Assembly (NCBI RefSeq): GCF_013177315.1
Contig: NZ_CP053661.1
Coordinates: forward strand, 2,294,001 to 2,358,000
DNA length: 64,000 nt
Reading direction: 5' to 3'
DNA from: Thermoleptolyngbya sichuanensis A183
GTDB taxonomy: Bacteria; Cyanobacteriota; Cyanobacteriia; Elainellales; Elainellaceae
A model generated the notes under the pieces. That model was given only the letters and a program-made list of their open reading frames with translations, was not told the origin of the DNA and ran no database searches. Positions 1 to 9,694 of the stretch are shown here, piece by piece; within the stretch, counting starts at the first letter, position 1; every line of letters begins with the position of its first letter. The position numbers and the translations under genes were made by a program.

Positions 1-1
1 G

Positions 2-3000
2 ACGGTTGGCTCGATTGGCTACCGCACCTACACGCGCACGGTGCAAACAATTGGAGAACGGCAGCAGCGCGTCGTTTATAACACCGCCACACCCACGATT
101 GACCGTGCCAAGGCAAAGCTAGAGTATTTGTTTGACCCCCGCCGCGACCCCCGCTTCCCCAGTGGTATTCCATCGGAAACTTGGCTGCTGGGGATGATGC
201 TAAACACAGGTACAGCCGTTCCTGGAACAACTGTCACCGTTCCTCGCCATCCTTCCAGTTTGGCGAATCCTACCTTTGACCCCTACACACTGCCGGGTGA
301 AACGCGCATTGACCTGGACGGAGACGGCCTTGTGGACAATGCGTGGCGCTATCCAACCGACACCGATGGCGACGGCACGAATGACGCAACGGTTGCCTAC
401 TCAATTCTCTACAAAACCGACCTGAACAATATTCAAGACACCAGTGACACTGCGATTCGCGGCAGTGGCACAAACCCAGGGCGGGCACGTCGCCAAGAGG
501 TTCGCAACGGCCCCCTGAGCAACAACAGTTCTCAAAATAACGCCTGCTCTACCGGAGCCGTCGCCGCAACTGCTGACGGTGTGGGACGGGGCTGGCTACC
601 AGATGGCAACAATACCTCCTTGCTGCGGAAAAACTTCCAGGTTGACGTATATGTCCAGCCCAATACGCCCAACCGACCTGTGGCAGCGCTGGAGTTTCAG
701 CAAGACCGCACAGTGGAGCAGGGCAACAAATGGGGAGCTTGGTTCCGCAATGACTTGGAGATCTTCCCTGGTCCTGCGTTTAACTGGAACGGCGCGATGC
801 ACTCCGAGGGCAACATCATCATTGGCAACGGTAGTTTCCGGAGCTACATGATTAGCTCTCGGTTTTCATGCCTCTACAGCGCCGATGCCTCGGAGGTGAG
901 TACAGTGGAAACCAAAAACGCTGCGGGGCAAATCGATTTTCGAGGGCAATTCCTAGCTGCGAAGCTGAACAACAACAGCAGCCTTAATGACGACAACTCA
1001 ACGTTTGAGCTTTATGAAGGCTATGGGATTAACCCCAGCAACGCAAACCTCACCCCAGGGACCCACTCGGTCAACTTGGGAAATAACACACCCGTAGACT
1101 ACGCGCTAGACCCGGTTATCTTGCAGACTGAGGCTCGGTCTGCCTCACGGGGCTTGGCAAACCCCACGGCTTCGCGTCCTGGCTGGGCAGGTACAGTCCT
1201 CAATCGAAATGGTCAGGGACGATTGATTCAGCCGCCGCAGGAAAACCCGCCTTATGTGGATGATTCCTATCGCGCCGATGACCGCTATGGGCCCAAGCCG
1301 ACCTATGGCGGACGCGAAGACGACCCGGCGACTTCAATCCCAGGTCTGATTGGGGAGCAAATTCCCACCACCCAAACTCGACTCGTCGGCAATACGCCCG
1401 GCGTTGGGCAGGATGAAAGTGCGGTGGGTCTAGATGGCTATTGGGAACGCCGCGCCCGCAATGAAGGAATGCGGATCATCGTCGGGCAGCGCTTGGAACT
1501 GGGGGATGCCGCAGGCTGGGGTGGCCCGTTCCCCAGAGACACGGCGATTCATGAACCCCTGAAGCCCTGGCCAGGTTGCTTGACGAACAATGCAAACCGT
1601 TGTAATGAAGCTCGGCAGCGGCGATCGCTCTACGACAGCCTTCCCGCTGTACAGGGGGCCGCGATCTACCATCGGAACGCAGCAGAAACCTCCGCCGACC
1701 GCGATCGCCCTGCGGCCTGTCTTGCCCTCACGGTTCACCCTGGCACGGCAGGCACGCTCGACCGCAGCGCCACCTTCGAGAATCTGGCGCTCAATATAGA
1801 AGCCGGATTCTCAGCGCCGTATAACACCCCAGGTTCAGTTATTTCTGACTTTTTGCGGGGACGTGGAACCAATGGCTGGGAATACAACCTCCCGCCTGCC
1901 AATGCATTCAGTGCGCTAAATACGCCAACCATGCTGGCGCTGCAAAACCTAGCCAACTTTGCGGGCGATCCGCGCGGCGGCGCACCATCCTTCACGCCTG
2001 TTCAAGATCAGCAGGTTCACCCCTACCCCTGGTTCTCGATGTGGGGCGACTTCTCAATCCTGCGTCGGGTCATTGCTCGGATGGCAGCAGGTACGTCCTT
2101 CGCGAACCTCAGCCCAGCAGATAAGTCTACGCTGTATACCTCTGCCTGCACGATGGGGATGCTGGCCTATCAGCTGGACTATTTGGAAAAATTTGATCCG
2201 AATGCGGCGGGAGTACCTCTGGGGAATGCCTATGCAACTCAGGCAGAAGAAAACACGGCCTTCACCAATCCAGCCTTGTCTGCCCAGTTCTACGCAGGGC
2301 TTCGGGGTGTCATTCGCGCCCTCGATCGCGGAGTCAGCCCCTTTGGCCCGCTTTCGGCAGCCAATAGCAACGACTTTGGCATCATGGTGAAGGATCGAGG
2401 TGCTATTGAACGTCCGCGATCGCCCGAAACCATCATTGCCCTGATGCAGCAGTGGCGCGATCAGATTGTTGCATCTGGAACGCCTTACAGCTTCCCCAAT
2501 GGCGGCGGAACCCTGACGGCTGACCAGATGAACAACTACATCCGACTGGCTCAGATGATTATTTCCAAAGAGCAGGTCGCGCGCGATCGCCAGTGGGGTT
2601 TCTTTGGTTACGATAACCTGGCTGACTCGGCGGAAACCTACGCTTCCCGTGCGCCTGGAGGAGCGGTGCAGGTTGCAGGCTTCTATGGCGATGGCAAAAC
2701 TTGCCGCGAGATGTGGGCCAACAATGGTGTCAACTCTGGTGATTCCATCAAGTATCTCTGCTCTAATCGCCCCTTCTATCCTTCGCTCTACAACCTGTTT
2801 CCCACGCTGGGGGGTGCGCTGGATACCGGCACAGGCGCTCACCCGGATGCCGCAGGCCCACTGGCCAACGGTGGCGGCACTGTTGCCCGTGACCAGGCTG
2901 ATGCGGCAAACGATGCCTATCTGCTAGCTCGCAATGCCAGTGTCACCTATCAGCCGGTGCGTCCGGAAGCAGTGCGCCTGCTGCCTCGTCCTGCTGCAAG

Positions 3001-4726
3001 CTGGGTGCTGCCGTTTGAAAACCTGACGGCGGCTCCTGCGGGCAGCACGGCCGAATCAACGCCAAACAACAACCGCGACACTCTGATTAAGGTTTGTATC
3101 ACAGAGAATTGCTCTCGCTATAGCTTGGGAGGTAGCCCCACCAACGGCACTTTCCGCCGCGTTGGCTTCAAAGATGCTGCCTTGATGAACGGCCGTGAAC
3201 TGCTCAGCGTGCGCGTGCTAGACGTGAATCTGGATTTGCTGCGTCGGGCTACAAACGGACTGACGAGCGATCGCTGGCTACCTGTCACAGGGATTGTCTA
3301 CGCCTTCCGCGAAGATGCTGTCTCTGAAGCAACGATTGTCCGTCCATCTCCGGCAGACTGGCCAAGCTGCGACTCTGAACAGAACCTACGAACAGACGCA
3401 ACTTGTCGGATGAACACAGGGAATGTGGATGCGTTCAGATCAACTGACCCGCCTTTAAATGAAAACAACGGTGTGACGCCGAAACCGGTGGACTACTACC
3501 CCGACCCGGATCGTCGTCCAAACGGGTTCCGTCTCAAGAACGGCTCTCGGCTTGATCGTCCCGGAGATAACGGGCGTGGCTTGTCCTTTATCTCTGATAA
3601 CCCAGTTTACATCCAGGGCAACTTCAACCTGCACCAAAATGCTGCTGGAACTGAACTTCAAGAGTTTACGAACCTGTTGACTTACGACGCACAGCAGCGA
3701 TACGCCAACTTCCACAACCGCACCCTGGCTCAAATTGATACCAACTTTGCCCGTGCCGGGGATTTGTGGCGACCCAGCGAGGTTCTGGCAGACGCGATCA
3801 CGATTCTGTCAGATAACTCCTGCGACGGCAGTATGCAGGATGTCTTCTTGACCGTTGGGGTCGGGCAAGCTGCAACCTTGGCTGATGCGCGCAATGGTGC
3901 AAGAGTGGGTGCAACCTCTGCTCGATACGGCTGTCAGGGAAATGGCAATCGCACGACCTATCTAAATTTCTCGCGCCCCAGCGATGCAGGACCTGCCTCT
4001 GCTGCGTTTGCCACGGGCACGACTGCTGCCGCACCAAATACGCTCGACGTTGTTCGAGATCAGAACGGTAACCCGACCGCACGCTGGATGCGAACCAATT
4101 ACGCGGACAGCATGTTCAGAACGCTGGCAACAGCGACGCTAAAGCCCCAAGAAGGTGACTCTCCCATCATTGTTCATCCGCAGGGAGTCCCTCTCCGTGC
4201 TGTTCTGGGGGTCACTGCGAACCCTCGCTACCTGGGAGCCTACTATCCAATTACGGATAACCGTCCTCTGATTCCAGCGTTGCCAAATACGCGGGTGAAT
4301 TCCATCATCATCAGTGGTCTAGTTCCCTCTCGCGCAAACCAGTCCTACGGCGGATTGCACAACTTCCCTCGATTTAATGAGGACTGGACAAACAACTCGC
4401 CCCTGTTCATTTCGGGTTCGCTACTCCAACTGAGCTTTAGTCAGCAAGCGACGGCTCCCTTTGACCAGGATGCTTGGGAAGTGGGGACAAACCCAGTGGT
4501 CAATGAGGCAATTCGCTATTACGTGCCGCCGCTGCGACGCTGGGGGTATGACGTGGGTCTACAGCTTGCGCCAGCGGGGCCAATCGCCCAGCGATTTGTC
4601 ACCGTTCGCTCAATCCGCAGCGAGTTCTACAGCGAACCGCCTGCCAATGACCCTTATATTCAGCAGCTTTGCGGCGCAATTCAGGGCGCGTTGCCCGCTG
4701 CTAACCGTCGTCCGTGTCCTGCGTAA
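2..4726 (+). CDS. hpsA: HpsA-like hormogonium polysaccharide secretion pseudopilin (5' end outside window)
   Basis: The reading frame is open from base 2, so the true N-terminus, where a prepilin peptide would sit, is missing; the first GTG at 41 is not a convincing start. About 1,570 residues are visible. The protein is large, Asn/Pro/Gly-rich and without obvious membrane segments, as expected for the bulky exported part of HpsA. Around residues 95-125 of the GTG-started frame it has Asp-rich DLDGDG and DTDGDG motifs that resemble calcium-binding loops. It is followed after 17 bp by three more prepilin-like genes, which matches the hps locus of filamentous cyanobacteria, where HpsA and HpsB-D support polysaccharide secretion and hormogonium gliding. 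The identification rests on recalled family features and this gene order, not on a search. Confidence 0.75.
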   Translation, partial: TVGSIGYRTYTRTVQTIGERQQRVVYNTATPTIDRAKAKLEYLFDPRRDPRFPSGIPSETWLLGMMLNTGTAVPGTTVTVPRHPSSLANPTFDPYTLPGETRIDLDGDGLVDNAWRYPTDTDGDGTNDATVAYSILYKTDLNNIQDTSDTAIRGSGTNPGRARRQEVRNGPLSNNSSQNNACSTGAVAATADGVGRGWLPDGNNTSLLRKNFQVDVYVQPNTPNRPVAALEFQQDRTVEQGNKWGAWFRNDLEIFPGPAFNWNGAMHSEGNIIIGNGSFRSYMISSRFSCLYSADASEVSTVETKNAAGQIDFRGQFLAAKLNNNSSLNDDNSTFELYEGYGINPSNANLTPGTHSVNLGNNTPVDYALDPVILQTEARSASRGLANPTASRPGWAGTVLNRNGQGRLIQPPQENPPYVDDSYRADDRYGPKPTYGGREDDPATSIPGLIGEQIPTTQTRLVGNTPGVGQDESAVGLDGYWERRARNEGMRIIVGQRLELGDAAGWGGPFPRDTAIHEPLKPWPGCLTNNANRCNEARQRRSLYDSLPAVQGAAIYHRNAAETSADRDRPAACLALTVHPGTAGTLDRSATFENLALNIEAGFSAPYNTPGSVISDFLRGRGTNGWEYNLPPANAFSALNTPTMLALQNLANFAGDPRGGAPSFTPVQDQQVHPYPWFSMWGDFSILRRVIARMAAGTSFANLSPADKSTLYTSACTMGMLAYQLDYLEKFDPNAAGVPLGNAYATQAEENTAFTNPALSAQFYAGLRGVIRALDRGVSPFGPLSAANSNDFGIMVKDRGAIERPRSPETIIALMQQWRDQIVASGTPYSFPNGGGTLTADQMNNYIRLAQMIISKEQVARDRQWGFFGYDNLADSAETYASRAPGGAVQVAGFYGDGKTCREMWANNGVNSGDSIKYLCSNRPFYPSLYNLFPTLGGALDTGTGAHPDAAGPLANGGGTVARDQADAANDAYLLARNASVTYQPVRPEAVRLLPRPAASWVLPFENLTAAPAGSTAESTPNNNRDTLIKVCITENCSRYSLGGSPTNGTFRRVGFKDAALMNGRELLSVRVLDVNLDLLRRATNGLTSDRWLPVTGIVYAFREDAVSEATIVRPSPADWPSCDSEQNLRTDATCRMNTGNVDAFRSTDPPLNENNGVTPKPVDYYPDPDRRPNGFRLKNGSRLDRPGDNGRGLSFISDNPVYIQGNFNLHQNAAGTELQEFTNLLTYDAQQRYANFHNRTLAQIDTNFARAGDLWRPSEVLADAITILSDNSCDGSMQDVFLTVGVGQAATLADARNGARVGATSARYGCQGNGNRTTYLNFSRPSDAGPASAAFATGTTAAAPNTLDVVRDQNGNPTARWMRTNYADSMFRTLATATLKPQEGDSPIIVHPQGVPLRAVLGVTANPRYLGAYYPITDNRPLIPALPNTRVNSIIISGLVPSRANQSYGGLHNFPRFNEDWTNNSPLFISGSLLQLSFSQQATAPFDQDAWEVGTNPVVNEAIRYYVPPLRRWGYDVGLQLAPAGPIAQRFVTVRSIRSEFYSEPPANDPYIQQLCGAIQGALPAANRRPCPA

Positions 4727-4743
4727 TTGAGAGGTCAATCACC

Positions 4744-5547
4744 ATGAAATTCTCAACTGCGAACTCTCCAACGCTCGACTCTGAGAGAACAAATGCAACG
4801 AGCCGCGTTTTTGCCAAGGCGTTGAGCCAGTGCGTCCGACGGCTTCAGTCCTTGTCCGGCTCGAACCGCTCGTCCGAGGCAGGCGTGACTTTGCTGGAAT
4901 GTCTGGTCGGCATCGCGATTATTGCCGTAACCGCGACGCTGATCTTGCCGCCGTTGTTCATTGCGTCTGCCTCGCGGGCGCAGAACCGTCGCGCTGAGCA
5001 GGCGTTTCAGATTGCCCAAGACGAGATCGATCGCATCCAGGCGCTGGTTGCCAGCGGCCGACACAATGCCACAAATCTGCCTACCTCAGCAGGGGCATTC
5101 ACAAACGGCGCAAACGTTGGCCCGCCAACAGGGGTTGCGGGTGTGCGGAAATGCGTCAATACGGGCTTAGCCAATCAATACACTGGCACGGGGGTAGGCG
5201 TACTCCAGGCTATCCCGATAGACATCGACGGCATTACGGTGAACGGCGACCCCTGTGCGCCTGAGTTTTATATGCAGGTATTTCGTAGCGTCAGCCCAAA
5301 TGACACCGCTCCCGGCGGCACAAGGCAAAACAGCTTCATTCTGGGCGTTCGTGTCTACTCAGCAATTGCTCGAGACAACTTTGGCAGCATGACGACTCCG
5401 GTACAGCCTGCGGCGCTCAACATCACCTCTGGCACGGGCAGTCAGCGAGTACGTCCGCTGGTGGCGCTGTATCCGCGCATGACCTGGAGCGATCAGGGGA
5501 CGACGCTTTGTCAGCTTCACCAGCAGGGCGGCACGCCTTGTCCCTGA
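4744..5547 (+). CDS. hpsB: HpsB-like pseudopilin
   Basis: The protein is 267 aa from ATG 4744, preceded by a GAGAGG-type ribosome site; an upstream in-frame start at 4714 would overlap hpsA and is less likely. After a positively charged leader it has a class III prepilin signal, AGVTLLECLVGIAII: cleavage after Gly, Glu at +5 and a hydrophobic helix that forms the pilin core. The first mature residue is Val rather than Phe. The C-terminal half is a globular domain with several Cys residues. It lies 17 bp behind hpsA and is probably co-transcribed. It would be processed by PilD and assembled at the inner membrane as a minor pilin. The hps assignment comes from position and motif. Confidence 0.75.
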   Translation: MKFSTANSPTLDSERTNATSRVFAKALSQCVRRLQSLSGSNRSSEAGVTLLECLVGIAIIAVTATLILPPLFIASASRAQNRRAEQAFQIAQDEIDRIQALVASGRHNATNLPTSAGAFTNGANVGPPTGVAGVRKCVNTGLANQYTGTGVGVLQAIPIDIDGITVNGDPCAPEFYMQVFRSVSPNDTAPGGTRQNSFILGVRVYSAIARDNFGSMTTPVQPAALNITSGTGSQRVRPLVALYPRMTWSDQGTTLCQLHQQGGTPCP

Positions 5548-5669
5548 TGCATGGCATGGCTCACTGCAAGGGCTACTTTGGGAGATGTGAACCTGGTGAT
5601 GAGATTTGGCTAGTTCATCGAGTCGATTAATCCGTCTACTGAATTGAAGGTGAATCGAAGTTTACGTGA

Positions 5670-6746
5670 ATGCCGCGCGACTTATCGCGAACATCCGGCA
5701 AGTATCTGGAGAACATCTTGAGAAGAGCAGCGACTATGGCTAAAACGGGGATGGGGGATCGTCTGGCAGCAGGGATTAGGGAGTTGTTGAAGCGGCGGCG
5801 AAGTTCTCCAGGGGCTTCGACAGCAGGTTTCACGATCTCAGAACTGCTCGTTGTCGCGATTATCAGCAGCATTATCGTTTCGGGGCTGATGTATCTGGTG
5901 GTAGAGTTGCTGACCGCTGATCAGCGCGAGGCATCTCGCTCGGAAACCCAGCGAGAAATGCAGCAAGCCCTGGATTACATTTCTGCGGAACTGCGCGAGG
6001 CGACGTTTGTCTATCGAGGACGCTGTTTGGGCACGGGTATCGCGGCCAATCCGGCTGCTGTGCCTCCGGAGCCGGGCTGCCCTGGATTGCAAAATGCGCT
6101 GAATGGCGTACTGCCTGCCAATAGCACACCCGTTATCGGCTTTTGGAAGCAAGATCCCCTGCCCAACGCGCTGCGGGAGCGCTGCCGAACCACCCAGGTT
6201 GTGGCAGGCAATTATCCAGTGCCCTGCGTTACGGGTAGTTCCTACTCTCTGATTGTGTATGCACTGACGACGAGCAACACAGGAATTTGGCGGGGGCGGG
6301 CGCGAATTGTGCGGTATGTGCTGCCGGAGTTTACAGGTTCGGGTGCGAACTGGAGTAAAACAGGGGGCTATACGGCTCCAGCCAGTGGCGCGTTTGCTTC
6401 GTGGCAGCCTGCTACTGGAGAAGCACTTGGGGGCAATTGGGCCGTTCTGGTGGATTTTGTGGATGACGGGCAAGCGGCGAATGCGCTGGGTGTGCCTGCG
6501 CCGAACTGTCCAACTGGATACAACATTTCTCCAGAAACGGCGGCTACAACCTACCGGGGCGGGCTGTATGCCTGTGTGACGAATGAAACGTTGACTAGCC
6601 AATTCCGAGACGTTTCGCTGTTTATTCGGGGGAATGCCTTCGGGCGACCAGGCATTAATTCAGACCGCGAGTTTACAACGACATTGCAAACGCGCGTGTT
6701 GGGTCGTGCTGTGCTGGAGCGGAATCCGTCTGGTGCGGGGCCCTAG
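5670..6746 (+). CDS. hpsC: HpsC-like pseudopilin
   Basis: The protein is 358 aa from ATG 5670; in-frame ATGs at 5736 and 5751 are also possible starts because the prepilin motif lies only about 50 residues in. That motif, AGFTISELLVVAII, has Phe at +1 and Glu at +5 of the mature protein, followed by a hydrophobic segment and a long helix (type IV pilin N-domain, as in PilW/GspJ-like minor pilins). The remainder is a large globular domain with several Cys. It is the third gene of the pseudopilin series, 122 bp after hpsB. Its expected role is a minor pilin needed for polysaccharide secretion and gliding. Confidence 0.72.
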   Translation: MPRDLSRTSGKYLENILRRAATMAKTGMGDRLAAGIRELLKRRRSSPGASTAGFTISELLVVAIISSIIVSGLMYLVVELLTADQREASRSETQREMQQALDYISAELREATFVYRGRCLGTGIAANPAAVPPEPGCPGLQNALNGVLPANSTPVIGFWKQDPLPNALRERCRTTQVVAGNYPVPCVTGSSYSLIVYALTTSNTGIWRGRARIVRYVLPEFTGSGANWSKTGGYTAPASGAFASWQPATGEALGGNWAVLVDFVDDGQAANALGVPAPNCPTGYNISPETAATTYRGGLYACVTNETLTSQFRDVSLFIRGNAFGRPGINSDREFTTTLQTRVLGRAVLERNPSGAGP

Positions 6747-6814
6747 CGCAAGGTTTGTTCTGCTTTCTCAGTTCGGTTCAGTGTGAGCGGTATCCCAGTC
6801 TCAGGAGGCGCGTG

Positions 6815-7378
6815 ATGAATTGGTTTTTGCAGCGGTCTTTTGGGCGATCGCCCTCAGCCCAAGTTGGATTAGATAAACCCGATAAATCTGATAATCAAGC
6901 AGCAGCAGGGTTTACTCTGACCGAAGTCATCGTGGTGGTGGTGCTGATATCTGTTTTGGCGGCGATCGCAGCTCCGAGTTGGGTGGCCCTGCTGAATCGT
7001 CAGCGATTGGGCAACGCCACTAATGACGTGCTGCAAGCTCTCCGTCAGGCGCAGGACGAAGCCATTCGGACGCGCTATCCTCAGCAGGTGACCCTGAATA
7101 CAGGGGCAAACCCGACCATTAATGTGTTGAGCGAAGTCCGGAGGATTGGCCAGGGTAGCGTGGGGATGACGGTTACCTCTACTGCTGCAACTACCATTAC
7201 GTTTGGGATTACGGGTGGTCCCATTGCTGGCCCTCAGGACATTACGCCTGCCACCAACTTGCCGATTGTGATTACGCTGTCGGTGCCCGCGACCGGAGGG
7301 GTACGGCGTTGTGTGGTGATTGAGACGCTATTGGGCGCAATGCGGACGGCCAATCAGGGCGAAAATGTCTGCTCTTAA
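6815..7378 (+). CDS. FimT/GspH-like pseudopilin, probable HpsD
   Basis: The protein is 187 aa from ATG 6815. A strong AGGAGG at 6803-6808 and the adjacent GTG 6812/ATG 6815 pair set the start; the longer frame from 6755 lacks a ribosome site. The prepilin motif AAGFTLTEVIVVVVLIS is near residue 32 (Phe +1, Glu +5). The following helix and the pattern of small beta-rich C-domain with LLNRQRL and a Cys close to the end fit the FimT/GspH family. It ends the pseudopilin operon and converges on the next gene. In the Nostoc hps locus the fourth gene is also a pseudopilin, so HpsD is likely, but the symbol is left blank because the sequence alone only supports FimT/GspH-like. Confidence 0.72.
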   Translation: MNWFLQRSFGRSPSAQVGLDKPDKSDNQAAAGFTLTEVIVVVVLISVLAAIAAPSWVALLNRQRLGNATNDVLQALRQAQDEAIRTRYPQQVTLNTGANPTINVLSEVRRIGQGSVGMTVTSTAATTITFGITGGPIAGPQDITPATNLPIVITLSVPATGGVRRCVVIETLLGAMRTANQGENVCS

Positions 7379-7394
7379 TGAGCCTGTCATCCCG

Positions 7395-8075
7395 TTACTC
7401 TGCGGGTTGCAGATAGATCTGGCTGAGGATAATCCGCAGGCGATCGTAGTCGTCTTTTAAGATTTGGCTGAGGCTGCGGCCGGCTTGCACCAGCCAGGGG
7501 CGATCGCCCTTTCGCAGTTGGTAAATATCGCGGATGGCGGCGGCGATCAGCGCTTCGACGGGGGCATTGCTCACTTGCAGCAGCGTCCGCAAAAAGTCGA
7601 ACTGTTCGCTGAAGTGGATGATTTCTGCTGGCGTGCAGGCATAGACCGCTTGGTGAATCTGGGGCGGGCGTGGCGGCAAGTGCTGATAGACCGTCTCGCT
7701 GAGGCGGGTCTTGCCATTGCGACCGGAAGCGCGGGGACGAAAGCCAACGATCGCCGCCCGAAACTCCGTTTTCAGCATGGCAAAGATTTGCGGCTGCTGC
7801 TCTCGCAGGTCGGCGAGCGACAGGCCTAGCGCCCGCGCTCGGTGGACAGAATCGATGGGACTGGTGGTGGCGTGATAGACCACCGCATAGATTTGGTTGC
7901 CCGATTCTTCGTCGCTGGACTTGACCCAACTGCCGAAGGGCGGCATCACGGCAAAGTTCAAATCATCCGGCTCCAGGCATTGGGCCAGAAACTCCGTGGT
8001 AGCAGTTTCGATGACTTCGGCCAGGTAATCGGGCGATCGCGTTTGGTGAGCAGCATCCGGCAGCGGCAGGCGCAT
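7395..8075 (-). CDS. Conserved cyanobacterial protein, HAS-barrel-like
   Basis: The product is 226 aa and soluble, with no signal peptide or membrane segment. The N-terminal third (roughly residues 35-75, VMPPFGSWVKS through YAVVYHATTSP) resembles the small HAS-barrel found at the N-terminus of HerA helicases and ATP synthases; the rest is helical and ends in LSQIYLQPAE. There is no ATPase motif, so this is not a HerA helicase itself. It converges with the pseudopilin operon (16 bp apart). The family name is a recollection of similar cyanobacterial proteins; no function can be given. Confidence 0.55.
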   Translation of the reverse strand: MRLPLPDAAHQTRSPDYLAEVIETATTEFLAQCLEPDDLNFAVMPPFGSWVKSSDEESGNQIYAVVYHATTSPIDSVHRARALGLSLADLREQQPQIFAMLKTEFRAAIVGFRPRASGRNGKTRLSETVYQHLPPRPPQIHQAVYACTPAEIIHFSEQFDFLRTLLQVSNAPVEALIAAAIRDIYQLRKGDRPWLVQAGRSLSQILKDDYDRLRIILSQIYLQPAE

Positions 8076-8280
8076 CGGTCAACCATCCAGGGTTCAAGCA
8101 TGAACGAACGCTCTGGACTTAAGTTTCAAACTTGAATCCAGAATCTTTCTCATTCATACCGCAACTAGCGTACAAATGCACTTTTTTGGGCGAGTTTGTA
8201 CAAGTTTGTCCAGGATTTGAGCAGCGTCCGCCTCATTATCTGAACTGTTTCTGTGCAAAATCCTATCTAGAACGTTGCGC

Positions 8281-8481
8281 CTATTTCCCTTTTTTGCGGC
8301 CTGCTGTTGCGTCTACGAGCTCCAGTTCCGACAGGCGGAAGGTGATGAGCTTGTCCCAGTTTCCGCCTTCAAACAGCACTGCTGCTTTGCCGTCGCTGAT
8401 GCGCTGCACCAAGCCTTGAAAGCCATAGTAAGTGTCATCCACATTTGTTACGCGAACCGCAGAACCTGGCAAAATCAGCAT
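8281..8481 (-). CDS. ndhS: NAD(P)H-quinone oxidoreductase subunit S
   Basis: This 66-aa protein matches cyanobacterial NdhS closely: it opens with [20 protein letters not shown] and continues with [22 protein letters not shown] and [11 protein letters not shown], an SH3-like beta-barrel. NdhS is a peripheral subunit of the photosynthetic NDH-1 complex and helps ferredoxin donate electrons for cyclic electron flow at the thylakoid membrane. The C-terminal tail is short and basic (GRKKGK). No clear ribosome site is seen, and no ndh genes are adjacent, which is usual for ndhS. Confidence 0.9.
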   Translation of the reverse strand: MLILPGSAVRVTNVDDTYYGFQGLVQRISDGKAAVLFEGGNWDKLITFRLSELELVDATAGRKKGK

Positions 8482-8682
8482 CGTAAAAAATCCCCAGTCA
8501 AACGCGATACAGTGGGCAAACTGCCAACGATTAGGAAACGGTTAGGAACCATGAGGCAACCGTTAGACACCCGTTAGCAGTTTACGGCGGATACTCTTCA
8601 AGTGAACCATCTGATACTCAGGGTAAAGGATTCTGTCCCTCAAACGTAGTTTGAAATCGTAATCGTTGCGATTAGGAAATCC

Positions 8683-9408
8683 TCAGGGTGAGAGCTTGGC
8701 TTTGCCCCAGCGGTTGGTTTTGTACCAGTGGGCAATCGCCGGAACCCAGGCTTCAAAATGGGGCCAGACCAGTTCGCAGAGCTGGCGAATTTCGAGTTGG
8801 GCATCGGCTTTGGAGCGCAGGTCGAGCAGATGACAGAGCGATCGCACGTTGAAGCTCATGACCCAGTGCTGGCGCGTGTCCATCGGCAGTAGCCCCGCAG
8901 CATGTTCTTCGGAATAGCCTGCATCTATCTTGCGGGCGTAGTGCTGGAGCATTTGGGTGGCCAGAGCCATGTCGGCCTGGCGATCGCCCTCGGTGTAGGT
9001 GTAGCGCTTGCCCTGGCGATCGCGATACTCACCAACCGGACGAAAATACACGAGCGATTCCAGGTCTTCTACGGTAGGATTTTGGGCAAACTCGCAAAAC
9101 CGGACGCTGGTATAGCGGAGGCTTTGTACCGAAAAATGCACGCCGACGCGGTGGCGGGTAATTTGCTGCATTGTGCGATGATTAAACCCGATGACGTTCA
9201 GCGAAATCTGCGGCGCTTCAAACGGACTCCAGTGGCCGCGATCGCCCGCCAGCAGGTGCTTCACGGCATATTCCCCAGCTTTTTCTTCGTCGGGCGCGGG
9301 GTCATCGATGGCCGGGCCCTCGCAAACGCATTGGTGAGCCGACCGCCAGATGAGGCGCTGGGGGTTGGGGGTTTGCTCCAGCAGCTCGATCCGAAAATAT
9401 TTATCCAT
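8683..9408 (-). CDS. thyX: Flavin-dependent thymidylate synthase ThyX
   Basis: The product is 241 aa. ThyX makes dTMP from dUMP with methylene-tetrahydrofolate and FAD/NADPH. The signature lies at residues 85-99, RHRVGVHFSVQSLRY; here eight residues separate RHR from the Ser that precedes LRY, one more than the textbook RHR-x7-S spacing. Other family hallmarks are HWSPFEAP near residue 59, NHRTMQQITRHR, and a C-terminal MSFNVRSLCHLLDLR segment that lines the dUMP site. No thyA-type gene is visible. It is a single gene read away from the TPR gene. Confidence 0.93.
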   Translation of the reverse strand: MDKYFRIELLEQTPNPQRLIWRSAHQCVCEGPAIDDPAPDEEKAGEYAVKHLLAGDRGHWSPFEAPQISLNVIGFNHRTMQQITRHRVGVHFSVQSLRYTSVRFCEFAQNPTVEDLESLVYFRPVGEYRDRQGKRYTYTEGDRQADMALATQMLQHYARKIDAGYSEEHAAGLLPMDTRQHWVMSFNVRSLCHLLDLRSKADAQLEIRQLCELVWPHFEAWVPAIAHWYKTNRWGKAKLSP

Positions 9409-9694
9409 GAGCGCGTGTATGCTTGATCAAAACTGCATTATAGGCGATCGCACTAGGCTGCTCAGGGGCGTTCCCCGTCAAGATTTAAGCTTTGTCTGGG
9501 TGCTGCTTGATTAACCCAAAAGATGGTTTTAGCCCTTTTAGGCTGAGTCCAAAGCGTGGTTAATGAAGGCTGTTCCCTCCTATTTGTGATCCTGAGAACA
9601 TCTCCTTTGTATGGTCTAAGCCTATACCTTTGGGCGGAACGATTTGAGATAAAACCTTTAGGGTGCCTTCTGCTTTCTGTTTAGAGTTTTAACT

